DNA from: Brevipalpus yothersi | Taxonomy: Eukaryota > Arthropoda > Arachnida > Trombidiformes > Tenuipalpidae | Direction: 5' to 3' | Assembly (NCBI GenBank): GCA_003956705.1 | Contig: QZCP01000843.1 | Coordinates: 1-64,000, forward strand | Length of the DNA stretch: 64,000 nt | In this document: in pieces, positions 58,101 to 64,000 of the stretch | Layout of the letters: each line of letters opens with the position of its first letter | Numbering within the stretch: position 1 is the first letter of the stretch | Notes under the pieces: model-generated | The model's database searches: none | Seen by the model: only the letters and a program-made list of their open reading frames with translations | What the model was told of the DNA's origin: nothing | Made by a program: the position numbers and the translations under genes

Positions 58101-58565
58101 TGGATTTTTGTACCTAGAATGACTCAAAAATTCAGAGTCACAACTACAATGGTGAACACAGTGCCTCGAGTAATTATCTATCCTAATGGTCATTATTTTC
58201 ACTATCTAGCAATTGCCACACATTTGAAAGAGAGCAAAAAACAAAATAATCTGGCGGAAGAAATTCTTCATTTGTATAAATTCGCTCAGATTGATTGGAA
58301 AATAATTCGTCGGATTGATCTATTGGCAATTTCCGTTCTAGCAGGAGCGTGGAGAGATGGTGAGACCAATTCAATTTGTAGAACATGCAATTATAATTTC
58401 AACACTATTAATTTTTTAATCAATACATGCGAGCACCTACCAGAATACTCTTTTAAGAAAAGAGGAGATAAAAAGAGGGCTCTGATAGCTGAATTTAGCT
58501 CCATGGATGGGATATTTAGAATGGGAAAGCATGTCAAGTCTTGCATTTCAATTTTGAATGAATAA
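55167..58565 (+). CDS. Endonuclease-reverse transcriptase of the retroelement
   Basis: 1132 residues. An exonuclease/endonuclease/phosphatase domain covers about residues 1-220: the metal-binding Glu in NEPK (about 35-38), GDMNCNHEIW (131-140) and SDHRLL (209-214). After a basic linker, RT spans about 440-720: KTTFIPKA, RPLSIL, MICLDLADAFERI (first catalytic Asp about 542), SGVPQGSALAP (596-606) and FADDF (629-633, catalytic Asp pair, with Phe in place of Tyr). Residues 890-1000 may be a degenerate RNase H (KIAIECDKAVA, then KWIFVP). The C-terminus has a C-x2-C ... C-x-H finger (1071-1090) typical of non-LTR elements. It would nick chromosomal DNA and prime cDNA synthesis in the nucleus. Intact. 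Confidence 0.88.
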   Translation: MNTTVALLNCNKRKDAVDEALQFLEDDTHWILITNEPKVDCYVTLDSNIKCFRGIHSDNVAIITNMSHWELIWSPNEYDVIIIRRKFKFGMVFICGTYFNPRLSYIQVKEQVKAIHNYLKNLKAHRIILAGDMNCNHEIWSAKKNDAKGNIIGEALIHLRLTGIYHPDGVNFTRINTVNGQLSWLDTICTDLFISSKCIASGTRHMSNSDHRLLYAEFKWNNNSVMVINKSKLLKLAARIDMSFLTAPWNGWEDADIRATKLQNIMIDICEKATAKSNSRPKKIPEVLRSKKLRLTRIIRKFKGNPDMLDKIKELKEVKRKVKWLKRASNRLFIKTQVARNGPWWGIKRQLNPLFFKRIASFDLKDTESKLEIHLEEAVKHYQHNKPNEERCIQNMNIDVPLKSMDIIGDLSRSIAAKTCKYDHFVSCKTLSFLMNLFAKDIVDFVLLCLSKGYTPQSVKRSKTTFIPKACGIKMRPLSILHPLYRLFDFTILKWLISSTTIEIDYQFGFLAEKSVIDLFIRIRKILTQFSESNPALMICLDLADAFERICFNLIKYALSMVGVDDKLNEVILQHIKNRSSYIIWKGEKKWKHHTSGVPQGSALAPVVFCIMAKVMGFLEDEKTKFAIFADDFNILIEGQSNLYWRDGEKKIEAIAKLLKIGNLEINTNKTKIFLVRQGKVIKSKWIPENGKFAVLGERKDVELECKVLGIEMKFQRNEIKIPNVMIEALMKKKAFMARYAANIQELKPEWAQTLVQSIMIGTANYYGQIQRLFTKWDTFESQCEAAQMVIGGTMIKCLNLKRNMSFNLAYYLCCKWPLSVLIEKTLINGKLKLTKVKKDEWEPIDRWDPNLYGMKLIDDENVWKSHPIDKPITEWNENTLPNIRYWRRTYFSDQWIKITFTTDSEAEEHPFIFRFWTHGASYLDNITYAFYVILQPIIHLYKGRKIAIECDKAVANRIAKPLKNNSLFKLSSQFDCKWIFVPRMTQKFRVTTTMVNTVPRVIIYPNGHYFHYLAIATHLKESKKQNNLAEEILHLYKFAQIDWKIIRRIDLLAISVLAGAWRDGETNSICRTCNYNFNTINFLINTCEHLPEYSFKKRGDKKRALIAEFSSMDGIFRMGKHVKSCISILNE

Positions 58566-58573
58566 ACGAAACA

Positions 58574-59902
58574 ATGAATCCAAATTATGTTTTATTTAAT
58601 GTCCCTCCAAATTATTCACAATCAATAATACCTCAAAGTAATCCAGTTTCCTTCTATCAAACACCACAGCAGTACTACCCTCAGTTATCAGCAATTCAAC
58701 CTCAATTTGTTCAATTCCCTACCCATCTTAGTCACATTACTCAAGTGCCGACCGTCCATCATCTAAGTAATTCATTGTGCTCCAATTCTAACAATTGTGG
58801 CAATTGTAACAGTCAACCAGTGATAAGTGCTTCCACAAGTAATCCAGAGACAAAAGAAGAAAAGAAAAAGCGTCCAAATGCAAGACAAAGACGAATTAGA
58901 AGATCTTATGCTAACAAGAAACGAAATACACGATCTGGTGTTCAGTTTGAATCAAATTCAAGAGGACATCGAGAATGGAACCCTCAATTTAGAGGAGTCG
59001 ATCGTCGAACCAGACCAGCCAGTGGCAGATATTACGGCCGATTCACCGGTGGAGACACAAACACTGCCTATCGTGCGTCCGATATGTCGCGCAAATATGA
59101 AAAAAGCGGACGCAGAGTTGATTATGAGTCAAGGAGAATTGATCAAACTCCGAGAAGAAGTAAGAAGGATGAAGGCAAACGTGAATCCAATGATTCAAAA
59201 GGTAAAGTTAGAGCTCATGAGAGAGAAAAATTCCATTCAACTCGAAATGATGAGAATGAGAGAAGAAACTCAAAGAGAGGTGATAGAGTTTCAAAGGATA
59301 AAACAGAAACAGAGAAAGGAGAGAAATATGATAAAGACCAAGCAGTACGAGATACAGAACGCAAAATTGCAAGTATCATTATTGAGAGCAAAAAGTGGAG
59401 TGGAACTGGAAATGAATCGAGTCATGCAAATGAGAATGCTAGAGGACCTGAAAGCGGAAGTGATCTTGTGGGAACAGAAGGAGATGGTAACAATAGCAGC
59501 ATGCATGAAACAGATCCCACGACTGTCACTCCTAGCACTTCGGGTAGTAATAAGAGTAAAGGAGAAGCAGTGGAAAGCCATGAATCGGAAAAAGGAAAAG
59601 ATAGAAATGATCAGAGAAGCAGTGCGAAAGAGAAAATCGTCGGAGCTAATAGAATCCAGTCAGAGATCGAAGCTGCTCAGATCGAGTTACAACAGCTAAT
59701 GAAGTCAAAAACCAAGTTCAAAGAGGGAGCGATTGACTTTCTAATTGCCAATACCAAGAATGCAGAAAAAATTGCAGCACTGAAAGCAATCAAGTCAAGA
59801 TACAAACAAGCTAAGAATGTGAACAGTATCATCCCTCATCCTCCCAACAAGAGGAACTCATTAATCATCGAACCAGCTCTACACTCAGTTGGCGATGGCT
59901 AA
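58574..59902 (+). CDS. Basic, P/Q-rich ORF of the retroelement (possible RNA-binding protein)
   Basis: 442 residues, starting 8 bases after the RT stop. The N-terminus (1-90) is rich in Pro, Gln, Tyr and Ser and ends with an N-x-C-G-N-C cluster. Residues about 95-270 are strongly basic (KKKRPNARQRRIRRSYANKK, then RRVDYESRRID), as in nucleic-acid-binding ORF1/Gag-like proteins. The middle is charged and Ser/Gly-rich, and the C-terminus (about 360-430) is helical (EIEAAQIELQQLMKSK). No zinc knuckle or RRM is recognised. By position and charge it could package element RNA. From 58878 to 59699 the same DNA also encodes a coiled coil in the +1 frame. Confidence 0.7.
   Translation: MNPNYVLFNVPPNYSQSIIPQSNPVSFYQTPQQYYPQLSAIQPQFVQFPTHLSHITQVPTVHHLSNSLCSNSNNCGNCNSQPVISASTSNPETKEEKKKRPNARQRRIRRSYANKKRNTRSGVQFESNSRGHREWNPQFRGVDRRTRPASGRYYGRFTGGDTNTAYRASDMSRKYEKSGRRVDYESRRIDQTPRRSKKDEGKRESNDSKGKVRAHEREKFHSTRNDENERRNSKRGDRVSKDKTETEKGEKYDKDQAVRDTERKIASIIIESKKWSGTGNESSHANENARGPESGSDLVGTEGDGNNSSMHETDPTTVTPSTSGSNKSKGEAVESHESEKGKDRNDQRSSAKEKIVGANRIQSEIEAAQIELQQLMKSKTKFKEGAIDFLIANTKNAEKIAALKAIKSRYKQAKNVNSIIPHPPNKRNSLIIEPALHSVGDG
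58878..59699 (+). CDS. Overlapping +1-frame coiled-coil ORF inside the basic ORF
   Basis: 273 residues from an ATG (the frame is open from 58827). An acidic N-terminal part (DELEDLMLTRNEIHDLV, then IENGTLNLEESIVEP) leads into about 130 residues of heptad-patterned helix (GELIKLREEVRRMKANV ... LELMREKNSIQLEMMRMR ... AKLQVSLLRAKSGVELEM), then a basic tail. The ordered sequence, with acidic, coiled-coil and basic parts, looks like a real protein rather than random out-of-frame translation. However, the strand is purine-rich, which lowers stop frequency. Such overlaps are typical of viral phosphoprotein-type genes; whether this one is translated is unknown. Confidence 0.5.
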   Translation: MQDKDELEDLMLTRNEIHDLVFSLNQIQEDIENGTLNLEESIVEPDQPVADITADSPVETQTLPIVRPICRANMKKADAELIMSQGELIKLREEVRRMKANVNPMIQKVKLELMREKNSIQLEMMRMREETQREVIEFQRIKQKQRKERNMIKTKQYEIQNAKLQVSLLRAKSGVELEMNRVMQMRMLEDLKAEVILWEQKEMVTIAACMKQIPRLSLLALRVVIRVKEKQWKAMNRKKEKIEMIREAVRKRKSSELIESSQRSKLLRSSYNS

Positions 59903-60020
59903 TCTTGATGTTGAAAAATTTTACCAAGACAGTAGTGAAAGATCGTCCTCGTTCAATCAATTCCGTCACCTTAAAGTTCAAGAATTAGTGGATAAGTCAA
60001 AACTAAGTGTAGATATTTAA
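59895..60020 (+). CDS. 41-residue ORF joined by ATGGCTAA overlap
   Basis: Its ATG (59895-59897) lies inside the last codons of the basic ORF, so stop and start share the eight bases ATGGCTAA, a layout used for termination-reinitiation. The peptide is hydrophilic (MANLDVEKFYQDSSERSS, then ELVDKSKLSVDI), with no known motif. It could be a short leader that positions ribosomes for the next ORF, 54 bases downstream, or chance. Confidence 0.35.
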   Translation: MANLDVEKFYQDSSERSSSFNQFRHLKVQELVDKSKLSVDI

Positions 60021-60074
60021 CTGTTTGTCACCAGAAAGAATCTCTTCATAAACGTGTTGAGAACTGAAGGTTTA

Positions 60075-60362
60075 ATGGATCAAAAAGTTTTTGTGGGATA
60101 CAGAGGTAAACTCATCATTTTAGACCGTTTTCAAGTTTATAACATACATGATGGTGACACCAAATTTCATTGTACATTGTGTTATAATGAAATCGAAAGA
60201 GCCCGAAAATGGATTGACCACATCAACCTAAAAAGATGCATCTGTATCAATCCAATCAATTATATCTCTGATTTATCACAATTTAAGACCATCAATCTGG
60301 AACCTCCGATTATAGATCCCTTGGCAGGGATTGATTGGGATGAGGACATTTCGAAAGATTAA
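60075..60362 (+). CDS. C2HC-finger ORF of the retroelement
   Basis: 95 residues from the ATG at 60075; an in-frame GTG at 60054 was rejected as a start. Residues about 33-57 form a finger, C-T-L-C-x12-H-x5-C (FHCTLCYNEIERARKWIDHI), preceded by a beta-like segment (GYRGKLIILDRFQVY) and followed by an acidic tail (GIDWDEDISKD). A role in RNA or protein binding is plausible. Its orientation, packing and position before maelstrom suggest it belongs to the element, though it could be a separate host ORF. Confidence 0.5.
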   Translation: MDQKVFVGYRGKLIILDRFQVYNIHDGDTKFHCTLCYNEIERARKWIDHINLKRCICINPINYISDLSQFKTINLEPPIIDPLAGIDWDEDISKD

Positions 60363-60565
60363 TACTGGTCCTTGCTTTTATATACTTATTCATTTTCGAA
60401 ACCTTTTTCAGAGTAGATGGCATAGTAAGCCTGCAACGGGGCAAAATATCCATCTGATGTACTCTCTCAAAGCATTAATTAATAAACTGCCGTTTATTGT
60501 TGTGTGTTGTGTTGTTAATTGTTTTTTTCTCTGATTGTGATCTTGTGGCCATTTGAGTGATCAAG

Positions 60566-61828
60566 ATGGGCAAATCCAAATCCAAAGCAACTGCGTATGG
60601 TTTATTTGTTTCCGAATACGCTGCTCAACACCAGATGAGTGTTCCTAGTGCCTTTCAAGCGGCCGGTGATGCATGGAAAGCGATGAGTGATCAAGAGAAG
60701 GAAAGATATAAAGAGGAAGCGAAAGCAAGAAATGAGGGTCGTCGAGGTAGACCGATGGACATTTCAGTTCGAAGAGGTACTGACTCTGAGCAAGTAGCCG
60801 AACAGCGTGAGAGCTTGGTTTTGAAAGATGTTCGTGATAAATGGATTGAAGAGTTTGTCAGTTGTTCTATCGATGAGCTGATTGTGAAACCAATTTACAT
60901 CATATCGTTCAATGTGATGTGTAACAATGCTGACAATGAGTATATACCATTAGAGGTTGGCATAGTTAGGTATACCCTGAGGGATGGTATAGAAGATTCA
61001 CTTCATATGTTTGTCGATGCCGGACCAGCACCGGATGGCTATGCTCGTGAAGCCAGTGAACATTCGTTGGAAACCCATCAGATTCCTGTGGATGGATTTG
61101 CACCATCCTCAGGATACCAGTGTATACCTTATGATGGTGTATTGGAAAAAATTGATCAATTTGTGGTTGTCGAAGAAAAGTTATTCTCTCCCAGTTCGGG
61201 GAATGTTGGCGTACGTCCTCTGTTCGGTAATCCTCATGATCAACGAGAATTGGCCCTAATGCAATCGAGATCTTGTTTGGCCACCATTGCCAAAAGAGCC
61301 AAAAACGTGGATTTTGCCCAAAGCCTCGAAGTTCTAGATATAACGAAACTTTTGCTTAACATCCATCTCAAAATTGGCAAACAATCGTTTCTTGGTCTCT
61401 GTAGAGATCAAATGAGTTCCACTAGCTACGATTACACTGAAGGAACAAGATGCGAATATCACGAAGAGAAGGATTGCAAATTTTGTGCCATTTCTCTATC
61501 GAAAAAGCTTGCCTACTTGCTTTCTGATGGTCTATGTGGACTATTAGAGATAACTCCCACCGAAAATCATTTTCCTGCCAGTTCTTCTCAAGAAATAGTC
61601 TTGGAAGATTATAAGTTCCGATCGCTACCTAAGAGACATAAAGGCAATTTTGTTAAGAAGCAAGAAAAGGATGATCCACCTGATGAAACTTCCACCAAAC
61701 CATGCCCATCTCCTTCTGTCGCCCTTACAAACAGCTCATCTCCTGCTAAGACCGATGGACCAACTGAATCCAACCAAAAGCGACCTGCAAGAGGTATTGG
61801 CCGAGGTGCTAATGTTCTCAACCGTTGA
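60566..61828 (+). CDS. mael: Maelstrom, piRNA-pathway HMG-box/MAEL-domain protein
   Basis: 420 residues in one exon. The HMG-box is at 1-70 (KATAYGLFVSEYAAQ, AFQAAGDAWKAMSDQEKERY). The MAEL domain (about 110-320) is RNase H-like and ends with the C-x2-H-x4-C-x2-C zinc cluster (C296, H299, C304, C307). The tail is Pro/Ser-rich and ends RGIGRGANVLNR, similar to the GR-rich end of other Maelstrom proteins. Maelstrom acts with Piwi in transcriptional silencing of transposons in the germ line. Lack of introns is unusual beside the multi-exon conserved genes here and raises the possibility of a retrocopy, but the frame and zinc ligands are intact. The start is the second in-frame candidate; the upstream GTG at 60557 was not used. 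Confidence 0.92.
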   Translation: MGKSKSKATAYGLFVSEYAAQHQMSVPSAFQAAGDAWKAMSDQEKERYKEEAKARNEGRRGRPMDISVRRGTDSEQVAEQRESLVLKDVRDKWIEEFVSCSIDELIVKPIYIISFNVMCNNADNEYIPLEVGIVRYTLRDGIEDSLHMFVDAGPAPDGYAREASEHSLETHQIPVDGFAPSSGYQCIPYDGVLEKIDQFVVVEEKLFSPSSGNVGVRPLFGNPHDQRELALMQSRSCLATIAKRAKNVDFAQSLEVLDITKLLLNIHLKIGKQSFLGLCRDQMSSTSYDYTEGTRCEYHEEKDCKFCAISLSKKLAYLLSDGLCGLLEITPTENHFPASSSQEIVLEDYKFRSLPKRHKGNFVKKQEKDDPPDETSTKPCPSPSVALTNSSSPAKTDGPTESNQKRPARGIGRGANVLNR

Positions 61829-64000
61829 TCTCCGCTTTGACTCGCACGTATTGGTAAAATGGAATATTTCCCTGACTCAACTAGGGGCCATTAATCCCAC
61901 ATTTCATCAATAATCTCATATGGCTCTCATTCTCCCACCCATTGAACGAATTCTCTCTCCCTCTCAAGATCGAGCTTTTTACCCTATTTCCATCATGTCA
62001 TTCTTATAATATCATTCTCATTGACTCAAGACAAGGTTTTTGAGAATAAAGAAATCTTGTCCTCGAGCAAAATATCAAAATTAAATTTCTTCCAAACCCT
62101 TTTCTCATTCATGTTTTACATGAGCATTTCCATTCAGAATTTGCCTGTATTCTAAAAATCCAATCCATCTATACACTTTTGATTACTTCAAGAAATCGAA
62201 TGAATACGTGCCTCATTCCTCCATTCTTTTCTCATTTTCTCGAGTCCAATAATTTCTGCTCTAGTTAGCTCTCGTCAAGAAAGCTTCATCAATTGCTATC
62301 TTTTTCTACCGGGTCTCTCTTAACATCGTACATATTTCTACTCCATCGTAAAAAATCGATGAGAAGTTGGAAACATTCCGCAGAGCTCGCAGTTTAACCT
62401 GAGGTATTAATTTTTCTTTTTAATAATCGTAATATTCAGTTTATGGGATATGTTCTCATGGCGTCACTCAATAATTCATTCAATTGACTTGTGATACGTG
62501 TCATAAGAGAGCCTCATAATGAATGAGTAACTCAAATGGCTTTTTTACTGCCTTCTTGGGGTACATTGTATACTTACTCATATTGGCCTAATTTTGTAAG
62601 CACACATTGGAATATAGCCTTCCATTTGTCTCAATCGATCTGCCTCTCTTTCTCCTTCTCTTTCTCCTTCTCTCATTCTCACCTAAGAGTGAGCTATCAA
62701 TGCCTCCGAGACATTAAGTCATGATGAAAAACATTAACAATGAAGCTTATGTTGATTCGACTTGTGGAAAATTGATTCGAATAAAATTGGGGAGGCTTCA
62801 GCACCCTGCTAGACTCAATGGGCTTCGCATTTTTAGTAACTCTTCCAATCATTCTAAAAATTTTCTTCACAGAAAATTTTAGATATGAATCAGAGAAAAT
62901 GTCAGAATGAAAAAAATCTTCGTCTGAGTGAATGATAGCTACACTGTGCTGTAGGAGTTTAAAATTCCGAGAAAGAGTCAAAAATTGAGCTAATCCATAA
63001 TCACATTGATCTTAGCCGCTTTTGGGAACTGTTCGAATTCCCAGAAATTGGAGAAGGTCACATGAAGCGGAAATTTTCCCCCGGAAAATTGTCAGATTGT
63101 GCCTGAGAAATAACTAAGTTAGAAAAAGGTGAAATTGTCTTGAGATCATTTTGAGCCACAGAAATAACATATTTTACAAATTTTATGGTAGCGAAAAATG
63201 TATCCAATGAAGGCAAATACATGTATAAGATATCTTTCTCTTACACAATGATTAGAGGAAATGAGGAATCAAATTATTTAATGGATGATGAAGTATTTTA
63301 TTATGTTTTGAGGGACTTTCTTGAGTGATTTGTTCTTTCGAGAAATTCTTTTCAAATTAATTATTGGTATCAGATATAGCTTGTTTTCATTTTCTAGTCT
63401 AATTTTATTTACAATTATTTTCAATCAAGCATAGGTTTTTTGCCATCTTAATTTGAGAATGATGAATTTCAAAAGCCCTTGATGAACCATGAACATCATA
63501 CATTTTTACAATCAAGCGAAAAAGAGTAAAATTGCAAGAAATTTTCACTATCTAACGAAAGGAACTATAGTCAACAGCATGTTCATAACTGTAGGAGAAA
63601 GAATTCAAAACAATTCTCCCGCAGCCATTTTATCTCAAACAAGATTTTCTTTCGAAAAATTCAAACAATCCCCGATTATTTAATTATATGCTAAAAGTTT
63701 GAAAATTTTCGGCAAACTTTGTGAATTAGTGCACTCACAGGGAAAGCGTCAATTCATATGGAAGCGTCATCAGTTGTAGTTAGTTATTGTTGTAGCTTTG
63801 GAAATAAGTTAATAGTTGAATCAATTGAGCATCACAAGCAGTCAATTTTTTTCATTAATTTATATCACTCCTATTCAGCTATTTATTATTAATAGAAAAA
63901 ATGATTGAACCTTATCAAATTCTTTCCCATTCTCTTTCTCAATCTCTTATTTTTCTCAATAATTTGTCATAAATCGCGCTTGTGGTGAAGGTGGCATTTT
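61829..64000. other. Intergenic, about 2.2 kb
   Basis: Contains the 3' UTR of maelstrom and AT-rich DNA with a pyrimidine-rich stretch at about 62640-62680. Frames at 62536, 62697 and 63489 are under 95 codons, with no motif or splice support. Confidence 0.5.

Larger units (their letters stand above)
55167..60362 (+). mobile_element. Intact multi-ORF non-LTR-like retroelement
   Basis: Five co-oriented ORFs with viral-like packing: endonuclease-RT (55167-58565), basic P/Q-rich ORF (58574-59902), a coiled-coil ORF nested in another frame (58878-59699), a 41-residue ORF (59895-60020) and a C2HC-finger ORF (60075-60362). No long terminal repeats, poly(A) or microsatellite tail was recognised at either edge. 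The apurinic endonuclease and GVPQGS/FADD RT place the first ORF with non-LTR (LINE) elements, probably near the R1/Jockey group. Such elements normally put the RNA-binding ORF first; here such an ORF comes after the RT. The absence of stops across all ORFs suggests recent insertion or purifying selection. Confidence 0.75.

Noticed and set aside
55521..58386. Minus-strand frames up to 155 codons within the reverse transcriptase ORF
   Set aside because: Antisense shadows; composition mirrors the coding strand, no motifs.
59291..59581. 96-codon minus-strand frame in the dual-coding region
   Set aside because: Ser/Phe-rich by complementarity to a purine-rich strand; lacks an ordered pattern, unlike the +1 coiled-coil frame.
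55167..60362. Reading the multi-ORF unit as an integrated non-retroviral RNA virus
   Set aside because: The first ORF is an endonuclease plus reverse transcriptase with GVPQGS and FADD, which fits a non-LTR retroelement; no RNA-dependent RNA polymerase or capsid motif was seen.
62536..63683. Short frames downstream of maelstrom
   Set aside because: Under 95 codons, composition-driven, no motif or splice signals.

Overview
The window is eukaryotic nuclear DNA: AT-rich, with GT-AG introns mostly 50-85 bases long, long (GA/CT)n tracts, and animal genes (eIF2B gamma, COA8, an SLC26 sulfate transporter, SLC25A10, TMEM165/GDT1, Maelstrom). The compact genes, microsatellites and tandem F-box expansion suit an arthropod, possibly a mite or other small chelicerate. 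That placement is inference, because no rRNA or mitochondrial marker is present.

Layout. 1-3720 is (GA/CT)n-rich DNA without a supportable gene. 3721-12125 is a conserved block: a coiled-coil gene (-), SLC26 (-), eIF2B gamma (-) and COA8 (+). 13146-15289 holds a secreted LRR gene (+) and a small secreted cysteine-containing gene (-). 16445-48358 is a fast-evolving accessory cluster. It has six apparently intact F-box genes (+), at least two broken full-length copies and several relics. These alternate with a small single-finger C2H2 family (-): three intact, one frameshifted and one relic. Fragments of a KDM7-like JmjC gene, two SMYD-like SET pieces and mobile-element debris are scattered among them. 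The order of motifs after the F-box matches FBXO22 (F-box, FIST_N, FIST_C), so I read the family as a tandem FBXO22-like expansion.

51356-54083 returns to conserved genes: a dicarboxylate carrier (+) and a GDT1-type transporter (-), convergent. 55167-60362 is an intact multi-ORF retroelement with an unusual plan. An endonuclease-reverse transcriptase ORF comes first. A basic P/Q-rich ORF follows after 8 bases and contains a 273-residue coiled-coil ORF in another frame. A 41-residue ORF joined by an ATGGCTAA stop/start overlap and a C2HC-finger ORF complete it. The element ends about 200 bases before an intronless maelstrom gene, a piRNA-pathway factor. 61829-64000 has no gene I can support.

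Most interesting items: (1) the five-ORF retroelement with a dual-coding segment; (2) the FBXO22-like/C2H2 co-duplicated cluster with a shared palindromic upstream block; (3) juxtaposed AG|GT splice sites (zero-length exon) conserved in the intron of most F-box paralogs, with a 9-base microexon at the same place in one paralog.

Exon coordinates were derived by hand from reading frame, splice consensus, phase and paralog comparison. No transcript data or database search was available.
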